From Nelumbo lutea (lineage: Eukaryota > Streptophyta > Magnoliopsida > Proteales > Nelumbonaceae), in contig JAKGHH010000001.1 of the NCBI GenBank assembly GCA_022828595.1, positions 143,921,017 to 143,985,016 of the forward strand: a DNA stretch of 64,000 nucleotides, in the 5' to 3' direction. Positions within the stretch are counted from its first letter, which is position 1; each line of letters begins with the position of its first letter. The notes beneath the pieces were generated by a model. That model was given only the letters and a program-made list of their open reading frames with translations, did no database searches and was not told the origin of the DNA. The position numbers and the translations under genes are program-made. Below are positions 25,311 through 35,795 of the stretch, piece by piece.

Positions 25311-26473
25311 TTTCCAATCCATTACTGAATCTCTTCGACTTCAGTAGTTTGCAATTGTTTATCTGTTACGTGCATGAGTACTGCTATCGTTTCATGCATC
25401 TAATCTAACTCCCTGGTTTTGTTTTGATCTTTCGACTTAGATCCTGTCCGACATGCGGAAAGGTCCTTGGTGAGGAATTGTTTGTCAGATATCTCAGACG
25501 TGTTCGAAGGTATGTCTCTAGTTGTTCTTTTCTTTTTTCTTTTTTCTTTTTTTTTTTTTTTTTTATGTTTTGTTGGATGTGTGACAGACCAAAATCAAAA
25601 GATCAATTCTTCTGGCCGTTTAACAAGTTTTCAACTAATGGGTACTAGTTATTACAAAAGAGTACTAATTCGGATCAAACATAAAGAACTTGACTGTTAT
25701 TTTAATGGGTAAGAAACATTTTAGGCCATGCAACCAGAATTAGGGTTGTCATTTAACCATAAGGTCTCGTATCTGATTTCTTTAATTTGTTGAAGGCAAG
25801 ACAGTCCATATGTTACTATGGTCTGATCTCTTTGTCATTGGTTTCATCTTTGCTCAACGCCAGAATAGTTCGATTTGAATTGTTCTCACTTCTTTCCCTT
25901 AATCGACTGATACTACTCAAAGCTTCCTGGTTCTGTTCAATCTTTTTATCACCCAATATTGAACTGCTCTTAGTAGCCTTGGCCCTGGGGACTGAATATG
26001 ATCAGTTCATCGCGGCGATGGAAGGCCATGCTGAACTGAACCACTCATTCTTCAACAACTGTAAGCTTGTTTAATGAGTTGAGAATAACGAATTAACTGC
26101 TCAACCCATCTATTAAGACTTATTGATGTTGATCGTCAAATATGCTTAGTTCTTCATGCAATGATTTGATTGCAGAACACGGGGAATGAAAGTAGTGAAA
26201 AGAGTCGCTCTGGAAGGCAAAATCAGCGGGATTTCAATCACCGAGGAGGCTTCATCAGCCTCAACAAAGTCCAGACGCACAATGGCAGTCACAGTAGGAG
26301 AGAATTGCATTGTGAAATCTGCAACAGATTTGTCCACGAATGGTGATCTACACGAGGCCTTTGAATTACAAATTGAACCTTCTCAGGAAGCTCATGATCA
26401 GTCCCACTTACAACAAGATGTTCAGTCCATTTTGGTGAACAGAAATAGCTCCTCTGACAACCCTCAATGTTAA
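25167..26473 (+). CDS. Small protein with TFIIB/Brf-type zinc ribbon
   Basis: Three exons (25167-25231, 25441-25509, 26176-26473) with GT-AG borders join into one 143-residue frame ending in TGT-TAA. Residues 1-32 form a zinc ribbon: MMWCSHCG, then CPTCGKVLGEEL, giving Cys4-x2-Cys7 and Cys24-x2-Cys27. The spacing and the Trp-Cys-Ser start resemble the N-terminus of Brf1, the TFIIIB subunit that recruits RNA polymerase III. The rest (about 110 residues, Ser/Glu-rich) matches nothing I recognise, and the cyclin folds a working Brf needs are absent. No cyclin-fold sequence is visible downstream. It may be a short Brf-like protein, a truncated duplicate, or a gene with further exons I cannot see. 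Intron 1 carries a CTT microsatellite. The exon 3 frame is set by the splice phase; another frame there also has a CxxC but does not join. Confidence 0.55.
25254..25309. repeat. (CTT)n microsatellite
   Basis: About 18 nearly uninterrupted CTT units in intron 1 of the zinc-ribbon gene. The polypyrimidine run creates a spurious poly-leucine open frame. Likely polymorphic in length. Confidence 0.9.
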
Positions 26474-27395
26474 TCAGATTCAAATCAACTTCTCTCCCTA
26501 ACTAAGAGCAATATAGATTGTTTCGAAGTTATTTCCATTCGGCTAGTTGGATTTACGAGTCATGTATGTGGGAAGAGCAGAACATTTTCTTTTGTTTAAT
26601 TTTCTTTAAGACTATCTGTACTAACTGTAGAATTGGTTCGTTTTATTTGTGGATAGCTACAATGGGTTTTCATGGGTTTATCTATTTCTGGATTCTGCAG
26701 CTCACTTAAACGGATGACTGAAAATTCATTTTCTACAATCATCTGAGATTTTCAATTTGGTGGTGATTGGGATTGGACAATGGTAGATTATTTTGAATGG
26801 GTTATGATTGAATATGGAATTATTTCTAGAAGGGTATGTTCTCTCCCAAGCACATTTGTCACATTTGACCACTACAAATATTTTGTTAAATAACTATTTT
26901 ATTCATTAAAAAAACAAAACAATAACTCATTCATTCAGTCACTTCAGTCATCATTAAACAGCCTCTAGGTTGATTTGGATTGAAGTGGAATTAGAACTCG
27001 AGGTACATCTGAAGTAATCAATTCCTAGGATGTCCGGATTCCACAACTCACAATGAAAGGGAGTTTGGTAAAACCCAGTTAGAATTCTGCAGTTTTTGCG
27101 GATTTAGGACTTAGTGGAGGCCTGGAAGGGATATATGGTTAATATTATTTCCATTCTTCTTTACTAACAAGTAGAAATGGAATTGAATTCCGAGTTCATT
27201 TCCTGATTAATTGCCGACCTTTGACTTTCCCGAGAAGTGAGAAGCAAATAAATGATGAACATGCTATGCGAGTGAGATGCTCCGTACTTTTATGTTGTCA
27301 TTCATATAAGATGTTTCTAATGTATGGCTGCGATTTGTTGTGAGGTTAGTGTGGGGGAATAAATCATGATTCTACTCATTCATGTTAAATGTGGG
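26474..27395. other. 3' flank of zinc-ribbon gene, no other gene seen
   Basis: Should include the 3' UTR of the upstream gene. No exon-like frame, terminal repeat or RNA gene could be supported. Confidence 0.4.
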
Positions 27396-27760
27396 GCATG
27401 TTTGTTTGGTCTAAAGTCTGATATCTGAAAATGCAACAATTATATTAAGTTTAAAAATTATCAAATATCCATTTTTATCCCATATATGAGGATTTTTGTT
27501 TGTTTTTTTTGCAGGTATCATTAGAAAACAAAAAGTTATATGATTGTACTTTAAGAGATAAGAGTTAAGAGGAAACAAACAATCATTTTTCTCTTAGGTT
27601 GTGTTTGGTTTGAAGAAAAAAGTAAAGAAAGGAAGAGAAAGGCAGGGAAACCTATACAAAACCTTTCCCTAGTTTTTCCTTCAAACCAAACGTAGCCTTA
27701 AAGTTAAAAGATTCCTCTTAAGATATAAGAGTTAAGAGGAAACGAACAGGCTCAAAGAAC
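27396..27760. mobile_element. Outer MITE-like element split by a Tourist-like MITE
   Basis: The left end reads GGCATGTTTGTTTGG near 27396 and the right end AAACGAACAGGCTC near 27755, imperfect inverted repeats. The repeated words AAGAGATAAGAGTTAAGAGG (about 27551) and AAGATATAAGAGTTAAGAGG (about 27720) lie on either side of the inner MITE. Type and exact borders are uncertain. Confidence 0.4.
27597..27697. mobile_element. Tourist-like (PIF/Harbinger) MITE, copy 1
   Basis: A 101-bp palindrome. Left GGTTGTGTTTGGTTTGAAG; right, reversed, GGCTACGTTTGGTTTGAAGG. Flanked by TTA on both sides (27594-27596 and 27698-27700), the usual PIF/Harbinger duplication. Confidence 0.75.
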
Positions 27761-27780
27761 TTTTTTTTTTTTGCCTCACC

Positions 27781-28391
27781 TAGGAGTGAGCATGGGTTGG
27801 TTAAGTTTGGTTCGATTCCATGGCAGACTTGGAACCCACCCTGTAGAGATCGAATCCAGGTTTTTGGAACCAGAACTTACCCTGTGAAAGTCGGTTCCAG
27901 GGTCTACCCGTGGAATCTATTCTTTGTTTACTATTCCCCTTGAAAAAAAGAACACGTTCTTTAAAAACTTGGTTTTCAATAAATATGATATATATAATTT
28001 AAAATTTATATTATCTTTATTGATTAAATTGAGTAAGTTAATATGTAGACTATCATTATATGATTCAAACTTATACTTTAAATTTAAAATTTGTAAATAT
28101 TGTCTTTTACATTACTTATTATACACATTCAAATATTAACATGAAAACAAATGATCGAATCACTTAAAGTAACTCAATCGTCAAGTGAAACCATGACCAA
28201 CCAAGGCTGGTTCATCGGCTCAATTTGGATAGGAAAAATCTCTAGACCCTGGAACCAGCCTAGGTGGGGTCGGTTCCAAGAATTTGCAACCAGACCCTAT
28301 CCTGTAGCACATCAGATGGGGTCGGTTCAAGACCAATTCAAGGTTGGTTCCATTCGGTTCCGGGTAGAACTTACCCATTTTCTCACCCCTA
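27781..28391. mobile_element. hAT-like non-autonomous element
   Basis: Ends TAGGAGTGAGCATGGGTTGG and, reversed from the right, TAGGGGTGAGAAAATGGGTA. Flanks are GCCTCACC (27773-27780) and GCCTCGTC (28392-28399), 6 of 8 identical. The inside is rich in GGTTCCA words near both ends with an AT-rich centre. The open frame 28151-28504 falls mostly inside and is not a gene. Confidence 0.65.
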
Positions 28392-28575
28392 GCCTCGTCT
28401 ATACTACTTATAAGAATGTGAATGAGCCTTATTTTCTAGAATATTTTTTGGATAGAATTTACCCCTTGATTTTGAGCTATCATGGGGGTAAATTTGTATT
28501 TTAAAATAAAAGATTTAATTGATATAGTAAATAAAATGAGCAACATTTATGAATAGAAAAGTTAAGACCGGCCCA

Positions 28576-29340
28576 TCTATACTAGCATACTACTATTAAA
28601 AGTGTGTATTAGAGTGCAAATTTTTTTGTTTGACTAAAATACCACAATTTTTTAATTTGTTCCCTCTCTCATTGTAAGGACAAATTTGTAATTTTACTAA
28701 CCACTTTTCTCCTCATTCAAATCCTTCACATTAAGTCTCATATTTAAGGTATTAACTCCTAGTAACATTCATTGAATCATATTCTTAATTAGAATACCCC
28801 CTATTTTTGAATTTGGTCTCTCTAGGGTATAAAATTTAATTTGAACTACTACATTTTCGTCATTCAATTCCCTCTCATTAAGTCTTATATTTAGGATATT
28901 AACTCCCATTTTTCATTGACTCTTATATTAATTAACCATATTAAAAGATAAGTGTGCCAAAGAATAATTGTTTTTATTTATAATAAAAGTAAAATATAAA
29001 TTTAAAATCAACCCAAAACAAAATTGTTTTCATATTTGGTAGCAAGTCAACAATTTAACCTTTTAGGTTAAATGTGTAAATCCTTGATGTCATAATTAAA
29101 TAATAATAAAAATAAAAATAAAGGATGAAAACAGACAAAACTGTAAAAAATACAAAAAAAAATGTACAAGACATTTGGGCACCTCTTTAATATTGTAAAT
29201 TTATCATATAAAACAAAAATAAGTGTGATAAATAAGAATAAAATTGTAGAAAATTTTGAAAACATATTATTTACTGTCATCATCATCATCATCATCATTA
29301 TCAAAAATTGTCACGTGCAAAGCACATGCATTCTCACTAG
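28576..29340 (+). mobile_element. Non-autonomous Helitron
   Basis: Starts TCTATACTAGCATACTACTA, preceded by A, and ends CTAG, followed by T, as expected for insertion between A and T. About 7 bp before the CTAG is the stem CACGTGC.AA.GCACATG, the hairpin typical of Helitron 3' ends. There is no target duplication and no helicase. It contains a (CAT)n run near 29277-29298. Confidence 0.8.
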
Positions 29341-30028
29341 TAAGCTCATAATGCAATTCTGTAAGAAACTGAAGTATAGCTATATGTTGAAAACCTCTTT
29401 TCTGTAATAACATAGTCTCAACTTGTTTGAAGCACAAATTTCATTTGCACTGGTGTAAATGAATGAGAGTGCAAATAGGCTGTGAGTGTAAATTCTGGTC
29501 TACTTTTGCTTTATGGTTAAAATTGTCTTATTTGTTTGTGAGAAGTAAAATATGAAATAAGATGAAGTCATTCCCACTTCAAATGAAAAGAACGGAGATT
29601 AGAGGAGAATTATTTGTTGGGGAGTGAAATAGGAAGCAAGATAAAGTGGGGCCCCCACTCAATTAGAGAGATAATTGATATAGGAAGAAGGTGGTGCAAA
29701 GTTTGTATGCATAACTAAAACGGGTACAAAATTTGTATCTGTTTCAGGTTGGCATCACAAACACAAAGAGCCTAAAAAACAACAAGACTTGCTGCTTCTA
29801 CTTGGGAAACCGATCTATCAACATATATTTACTTGACTTTGGACCTTGATTTAAACAATCTGTGCTTCAACGGCAAATTAGTATCCCTGATCGATGTTGG
29901 GGACATGATTCATTCACCGGCTAGCCCGCCCGGTGGAGCTGACGGGTAATACAGGCCCAACTGAACTTTCAATTTCTAAAATCGACCCATTGGGCTGCAT
30001 ATCCCGGCCCAAGCCCTAATTTTCAAGG
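29341..30028. promoter_or_regulatory. Intergenic stretch ending in a promoter-like block
   Basis: No exon to about 29880. Then come three site-II-type words (GGCCCA at 29954, TGGGCT at 29991, GGCCCA at 30006) and AAGCCCTAA at 30011-30019. This mix is common in promoters of plant housekeeping genes. It is followed by an open frame from ATG 30029 that is cut after about 32 codons by a MITE at 30124. No known protein was recognised. It could be a dead promoter and gene start. Confidence 0.3.
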
Positions 30029-30123
30029 ATGGAATTGGAGTTGGAATTTTGGAATCTCTCTCGCCCGGTGGGCGGTGGCCCCTTAACTTTAATCGACGTG
30101 AATGGTTTTTGTAAAACTAACAC

Positions 30124-30251
30124 GAATTCACATCTGCGCCCCAACAAACTTCTCACAGCCCAACCGTATAATTACGAACATCTTGCACTGAACTTCGAGA
30201 GATATTCCAAGCGCACGCTGAGATGTATCTGTAGGGCGCAGATGTACTGTC
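30124..30251. mobile_element. Foldback Mutator-like MITE, copy 3
   Basis: 128 bp. Left arm GAATTCACATCTGCGCCCC; right arm, reversed, GACAGTACATCTGCGCCC. Flanks are AACTAACAC (30115-30123) and AACCAACAC (30252-30260), a 9-bp duplication with one change. Same family as 21929 and 22896. Confidence 0.72.
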
Positions 30252-30801
30252 AACCAACACAGCGATTGAAAAGACAAGCTCGGACAAAAGCACCCTGGCA
30301 GAGGCCGAAGTGCGACGTACGGTTACAGCCCAATCGAGAGCAAAAATCTGGTTGGGATCCCTACACACATCATGGCACCAACGACAGACAACTATCTATC
30401 CATCTATCTATCGCTGGTTTTTATAGCAAACACCCGAACTAACCAAATCAAAATCATGAAAATCTTACCACATACATACCGACTGAGATTTGCCGCAGAG
30501 GCCGGGCATTCCGGTTCGTAATTTTTTGGGCTATACGAGGGTATCCGATTGTTGTTGCCTCTAAATTCTAATCCATTTGCTGAGATTGAAGATACAAATA
30601 TATTCGTTGAAAAACAATTTGTATTTGCACTTCTTTTAAATTAAAATTAAAGATTAAAATATTGATACAGTGATGGATTATATTGGTATTTGAGTATTTG
30701 GATATGTTTGGATACATTGTTATATCGGTGCTTTTAGTGTTTAAAAACCTTGATCCATCACCCTGCCTAGTTTGATTATATCCTAGAAATTGAAATTCTT
30801 A
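30252..30801. other. Intergenic, no gene seen
   Basis: Holds a short ATCT-repeat near 30396-30412 and AT-rich sequence. The open frame running to 30442 spans the MITE and is not taken as coding. Confidence 0.4.
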
Positions 30802-31770
30802 GGCCATGTTTTGGGAGTGTTTAAAAATAAGTGTTTATCGGAAATAAGTGTTTATTTGGGCAGGGACCACATCATTAAGCACTTATTAGTGTTTGGGTAA
30901 TAAATTAAAATAAGTGCTTATTTTAAAAATAAGGACCTACTTTTTAAACCCAAATTTCCAGCTTTTTGTTAAAGCACTTATTCAATTTTTTCTTCCATAG
31001 TTGTCTCCAATTAATTTTTAGAATACCAATTATAACTCTTTTACAAAAACAACTTTACAAAGACACTTTTATAATACAAAAGTAAAGTATTTTTACAAAA
31101 CCATTTTTATGAAAGTACGTTTATGAAAACACTTTTATAAAAGTACTTTTATGAAAACACTTTTTTAAAAAGTCTTTTACATGAAAGCATGTTTACAAAA
31201 GTACTTTTACAAAAGTACTTTTATAAAAATACTTTTATGAAAGAACTCACATTTATAGAAGTACTTTTACGAAAACACTTTTATAAAAGTATTTTTACAA
31301 AAACATTTTTATGAAAATACTTTTATAAAAGCACTTTTATGAAAGCACTTTTACAAAGGTACTTTTATCAAAGTACTTTTACGAAAACACTTTTATAAAA
31401 GTACCTTTACAAAAGTATTTGTATGGAAATGATTTTATTTTTATAAAAGTATTTTACGAAAGTGCTTTTATCAAAGCACTTTTATGAATGCACTTTTGTA
31501 AAATTACTTTTATAAAAGCACTTCTATCATAATACTTTTATTTATTCATTTTGGATTGCGTGTTTTTGAAAATTTGAAAGAAAATGAAGGACAATAGAGT
31601 CACAATTGCTTATTTAAGTGCTCATAGGAGAAAAAGACCACCAAACACCCAATATAAAATAAGTGTTTATTTTTTTTAAATAAGCACTTGAAAAAGTTGG
31701 ATGCCAAATGTAAATAAATGCTTATTCGAATAAATACTTATTCTTAACATAAACACTCCCAAACGTGATC
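30802..31770. mobile_element. Long Tourist-like (PIF/Harbinger) MITE
   Basis: Ends GGCCATGTTTTGGGAGTGTTT and, reversed from the right, GATCACGTTTGGGAGTGTTT. Flanked by TTA (30799-30801 and 31771-31773). Both subterminal regions carry AATAAGTGTTTAT words. The centre is a palindromic minisatellite (separate entry). No transposase. Confidence 0.75.
31030..31530. repeat. Palindromic minisatellite (AAAAGTACTTTTA-like)
   Basis: About 500 bp of imperfect tandem units of roughly 14-17 bp, centred on AAAAGYACTTTTAYRAAA. Since AAAAGTACTTTT is its own reverse complement, every unit can fold on itself or pair with any other. It sits in the centre of the 30802-31770 element. Confidence 0.8.
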
Positions 31771-32404
31771 TTAAAAAAAAAAAAAAAAATTAACCAAAAG
31801 CCAATGAATTGGCCCAGTTTCATAAAACCACTTGGGTCATTAATGAATAGAATTTCTCAAAATGCTAATGGGAGGATGCCAACCCTTGACCTATTATATA
31901 TGCATAATTTATTATTATTATCAACCCATTTCATTAGTTATGTTTGTCTGTCCCTATTTAATGTATATATTACTTTAATACACGCATATTTTAAAGAAAA
32001 TATGAGTTAAGAGGCTACAACTTTGGTTATTTATTTAAAAATAAATAAAGAATTAACCATACTAACCATTTTTCGACTACATTCAAATGGTTTGACCACA
32101 TTTCAATCTTTCACCCATAAATCTCTCCTTTTTCTGGTTTTATGCCCAGTCGGATTCTCTGAGCACTGAATTCAAAAGGTCTTAATTATCTTTTCCAACC
32201 TCTTGATCATTAAAAAATAAAAAAAATATAAAAATACAAAAATAAGTATGATCATATCATACTCATGGATGCCTATGTTTGGATATTGGACATATATTAA
32301 TATTTTAATCCTAATATAACAATTCTGTATTCATATTTGAATATCGGACACATTTGATATTTTAATCCTAATATAACCATCCTATATGTACAGGACTGGC
32401 CGAT
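31771..32404. other. Intergenic, no gene seen
   Basis: AT-rich with a poly-A run at the start. No terminal repeat or exon supported. Confidence 0.4.
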
Positions 32405-32947
32405 TAGGGATGTTGATGGGTTATATGGGTTGAATTTAAGTGGTAAATCCACCTTAATCAGGTGAGGAAGGGGCTACCGGCACTGTCATCGGATTGGATC
32501 TAGTATGCGATAGGGTGTACCAGTCCCAAACCGATTTATTGGCTCATATTTGATGGATCCAAAATCATTCCATTTATTAATCTGAACAATGGATCTAATC
32601 TGACCTGATAATATTTAGAATTTATAAATTATAGTTATCCATAATAATAACAATTTAAAACTATTTTGACCTTAATAAAAATGACAATAAAATAACAAAA
32701 TAAATGTTTTTTAACCGAAACTATCTCAGATAATATATATGAAATTTATCCTTTTAGACATACAATATAACGAAAATTACAAAAAAAAAAAACTAAGAGG
32801 CCTTATATATTATTAACTATTAAAATATATTCAGTGGAAAGAACCGGTCTCGACTCAATTATTAATTTGGAAAAAAAAAACCACAAAAGCAGAACTTATA
32901 TAATTTATTCGGTTCTGTTGGATATAACCAACAAATTGACAGCCCTA
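32405..32947. mobile_element. hAT-like terminal-repeat element
   Basis: Ends TAGGGATGTTGATGGG and, reversed from the right, TAGGGCTGTCAATTTG. The inside is AT-rich with GGATCCA/GGTTCTG words. I could not see an 8-bp flanking duplication, so the class rests on the ends only. Confidence 0.45.
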
Positions 32948-33078
32948 CAAAACTATCCTGTCAGTAAGTTTTCTGGCTGATTGTAGCGGAAATTCGGGAT
33001 CAAAGTCCCGCTTTCGTCAAGGTTGGAGGTGTGGGTATGGAGACGGGCAACCTCACCACAATTTTGTAGCCCCATGAA

Positions 33079-33729
33079 TAGTGTAAATGGGTCGTGTCGT
33101 GTTGTGTTGGCCCGCGGGCCGTCATGAGCTGTGTCACCTTCTTCTGTAAAAATTTTGGAGCGTGCCGTGCCGTGCTATGCTGTGGGCCAGACTGGCCCAT
33201 GGGCCAAGTCTTGGCCTAAGTCGGGCCACGGACCGGATCAAAGCTATTTTTTCTTTTTATTTAAAAAGTTAAAAAAAAAATTTAAAATTTTAATTTTATA
33301 TGAATTTTGATGTATACAATTGTTTATATATACAATAATTAAATAAATTAGTATAAAATTGAAAAAAATATATTTATTTTATTAATATATTATATACAAT
33401 ATATTATTATATAATTATAATTTATATAATATAATATTATATATAATATATAAATATTATGTATGTATATAAATATATATAGTATATATGGGCCATGTTG
33501 GGACGTGCCAAGCCGAGCCGCGGGCTGGGCCGTGCAGACACGTAGACCGCGGGCGGCACGACCCGCTTGATCGTGTCGTGCCAGCCCGTGGACTTCAAAC
33601 CCCAGGCCCAACACGGCACGGACCGTCGTGTCGGCCCTGGCACGACCCGTGGGCTATCGTGTTGTATAGTGTCGAGACGGTCCAAAATTGTGTCGAGCCG
33701 CGGGCAGCACAACCCGATTTACACCTCTA
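33079..33729. mobile_element. GC-armed hAT-like element (GGGCCGTG-rich)
   Basis: Ends TAGTGTAAATGGGTCGTG and, reversed from the right, TAGAGGTGTAAATCGGGTTG. Both arms (33079-33240 and 33488-33729) are GC-rich with CGTGCCG/GGGCC words, and the centre is an extreme AT stretch. The flanks share only TGAA of 8 bp. GC-rich open frames on both strands here are a by-product of the arms. Confidence 0.55.
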
Positions 33730-33789
33730 AGGGTGAATGGGGTTGAAATTCGAATTAGGGTTAGAATTGAAAAGTATGAACCCAAAAGC

Positions 33790-34030
33790 TCTTTGGTCGT
33801 GTTTGGTCTATGGGAATAAGGGTCTAGAATTGGGATCGGAATCCCATTCCCATTCCTTAAGGAATGGCATTCCCCCATTTGAGGGAATGGCCATTCCCTG
33901 CCCTTTCCTTGGAATTGAAATCTCATTCTTGCTGAGTCCAATTCCCATTTTCATTCTTGTCTGGCCAAACAGACTATGGGAATAGACCACTCCGATTCTA
34001 ATTCCGATTCCAACTGCAAAGCAAATGGAC
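33790..34030. mobile_element. Foldback MITE-like element (GGAATGGGAATGG-rich)
   Basis: Near-palindromic sequence around repeated CCATTCC/GGAATGG words, bounded roughly by GTGTTTGGTCTATGGGAATA and its mirror CTATGGGAATAGACC. Exact ends and class not determined. Confidence 0.4.
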
Positions 34031-34154
34031 CCTTAGAACTATGCCCTCATAAAAGATGTAGCATTATATATCATGTATCCTTATAAGGTTAATGCTTTGT
34101 GTGAGGCCATTTGGGTTGAAGTTGCACCAACACAACATAACCAAAATGGCAAAA

Positions 34155-34543
34155 TCTATACTACTTTAAAAAGTACTAATAGGCCTTAAAAATTTTTGGA
34201 ATTTCAGTTTGGACAAATTTTGCCCTTTTGTGTTAATTTTCAGATTTGAATTTGAAGACTCATTTGATATTTTGTTGATTGTTTTAAATGAGTTACTTAA
34301 ATATATTGTAACTGAAATTTCATGGAGTGTTTAATTGGATATATTTATCTCCCTTTTAATTAATAATGAATTGCAACTGAAATTTAATGGAGTTTTACCT
34401 AGATGTATTTCTTTATTTTAATTAATATTGAACAAAATCATTGTTATTTGATCATTTTTAAAAGTAGATCCAATTGTTACTAGTTAATGATTTTAAAATG
34501 TGGATTTTGAGTGTGGCTCCACAATTTTGACTATCATTTTTTG
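34155..34543 (+). mobile_element. Possible Helitron 5' end fragment
   Basis: TCTATACTACTTTAAAAAGTACTAATAGG, preceded by A, closely resembles the start of the Helitron at 28576. I could not find a matching CTAG hairpin end, and the following region is interrupted by hAT-like elements, so this is a start-only call. Confidence 0.4.
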
Positions 34544-35795
34544 CAAGGTTTTAAAAATTGACCCAGAAATGAAACCACTTTGACCATCGGTTTCTGGGTT
34601 AACGATTCAACCATCCAAGTCAAAAGGTTTGACCCACAACATTAAATTTTTTGGAAATAAACCCCATAAATCTTGTATTATAGTCATATTCTATTTTATA
34701 ATTTTCGTTCTTGTTGTTCCATTAAAATCGACGTTTAAAACTTAAAATTCTATGCTAACACATTAATTGTATTAGGAGATAGGGGAATAGGAGGAGATAT
34801 AAAAGGTAGGGCTGTTCACGGGTCGGGTTGGGTTGGTTTACTGGGATTTTCCCAACCGACCCAACCTGGTCGGGTTACCTGAGATGGAAACCGAAACCGA
34901 CCCAGTGTTAAGCAAAACCGACCCTGTCGGTTTGAGTCGATTTCGGTCGGTTTCGGTTTTGCTCCTATACAAAAAGGACATAGAAGCCTAGAAGGAAATA
35001 TCTATTCTGAAAACTAAAAACTGAAAACTGAAGTTTTTAAGATATTTTCTGGAAATATATTTAAAAAGTTAGAATTAGAATAGAAGACAAAAGTTATCAA
35101 AAAAAAATAAAAAGTCAAACTATTTTATAGAAAGAAGGCTAAAATTTGTATATTTCAAGAAACTTTCTAAGTTTTAATCTAAGTAAAAAATGACACCTAA
35201 TTCTAATTGTAATTGCCTATTTGATGTAAAAGACTATAGAAACTAGGATAGAGACAACTTAATTAAATAGGAACTAGAAGACTAGGTTAGATTGTAATTA
35301 GGAATTAGGATAGAGACAACTTAGTTAAGTAGGAACTAAGTCGTTTCGGGTCGAGTCAGTTTCGGTTTTCACACGAGAAAACCGAAACCGACCCAAACCA
35401 TCGATTGATGAATTTGTAAAACCCGAAACCGACCGGTGCTTATGAAAACCCAGCCAACTCGGGTTGGTCGGTTTGGTCGGGTTGGGCGGGTTGGGCCTTC
35501 TTATGAACAACCTGCGATGTGAGAAGTGATAGTGAGAAAGCGTGTTAGAATGGCATAATAGAATAGGGGGTAGGGAGGAAGAGAGAGAGAGAGACATTAA
35601 TTGACTAAAAACCCACAAACCACTGTTCGGGTTGATTAGTTTAGCGGTTTGATTGCCCAAGTCAATGGCTTTTTGACAAAGTCAACATTTTTTTTTCATA
35701 AAAAGTGGTCCAACCCAAATTTGGACCCAGAACTATGACCAATTCCCAGGTCAAATGGTCCAATTGTATGATTCAGTCTAGTTTTTAAGACAATG
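34544..35795. mobile_element. hAT-like GGTT-family element, host of a nested copy
   Basis: Left end CAAGGTTTTAAAAATTGACCC; right end, reversed, CATTGTCTTAAAAACTAGAC. Flanks ATTTTTTG and GTCTTTGG match at 5 of 8 positions. Both subterminal regions carry TTGACC/GGTTTGA words. It is split by the element at 34807-35514. Confidence 0.5.
34807..35514. mobile_element. hAT-like element family A, copy 1
   Basis: Begins TAGGGCTGTTCACGGGTCGG and ends with the mirror TTATGAACAACCTG. The inside is clearly homologous along its length to 37593-38327 (shared block GACATAGAAGCCTAGAAGG and many others). No flanking duplication is visible at this copy. Non-coding. Confidence 0.7.

Noticed and set aside
25073..25408. 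111-codon frame with a poly-leucine run
   Set aside because: Created by the CTT microsatellite in intron 1 and in a different frame from the zinc-ribbon exon.
28151..28504. 117-codon plus-strand frame
   Set aside because: Lies mostly in the right arm of the hAT-like element 27781-28391 and has no protein features.
29277..29298. Regular short repeats that might suggest a CRISPR-like array
   Set aside because: It is a simple CAT trinucleotide run in a plant Helitron; there are no spacers, and CRISPR arrays are not expected in plant nuclear DNA.
33390..33941. Several overlapping GC-rich frames on both strands
   Set aside because: They follow the GGGCC/CGTGC arms of a terminal-repeat element and the next foldback element, not codon structure.
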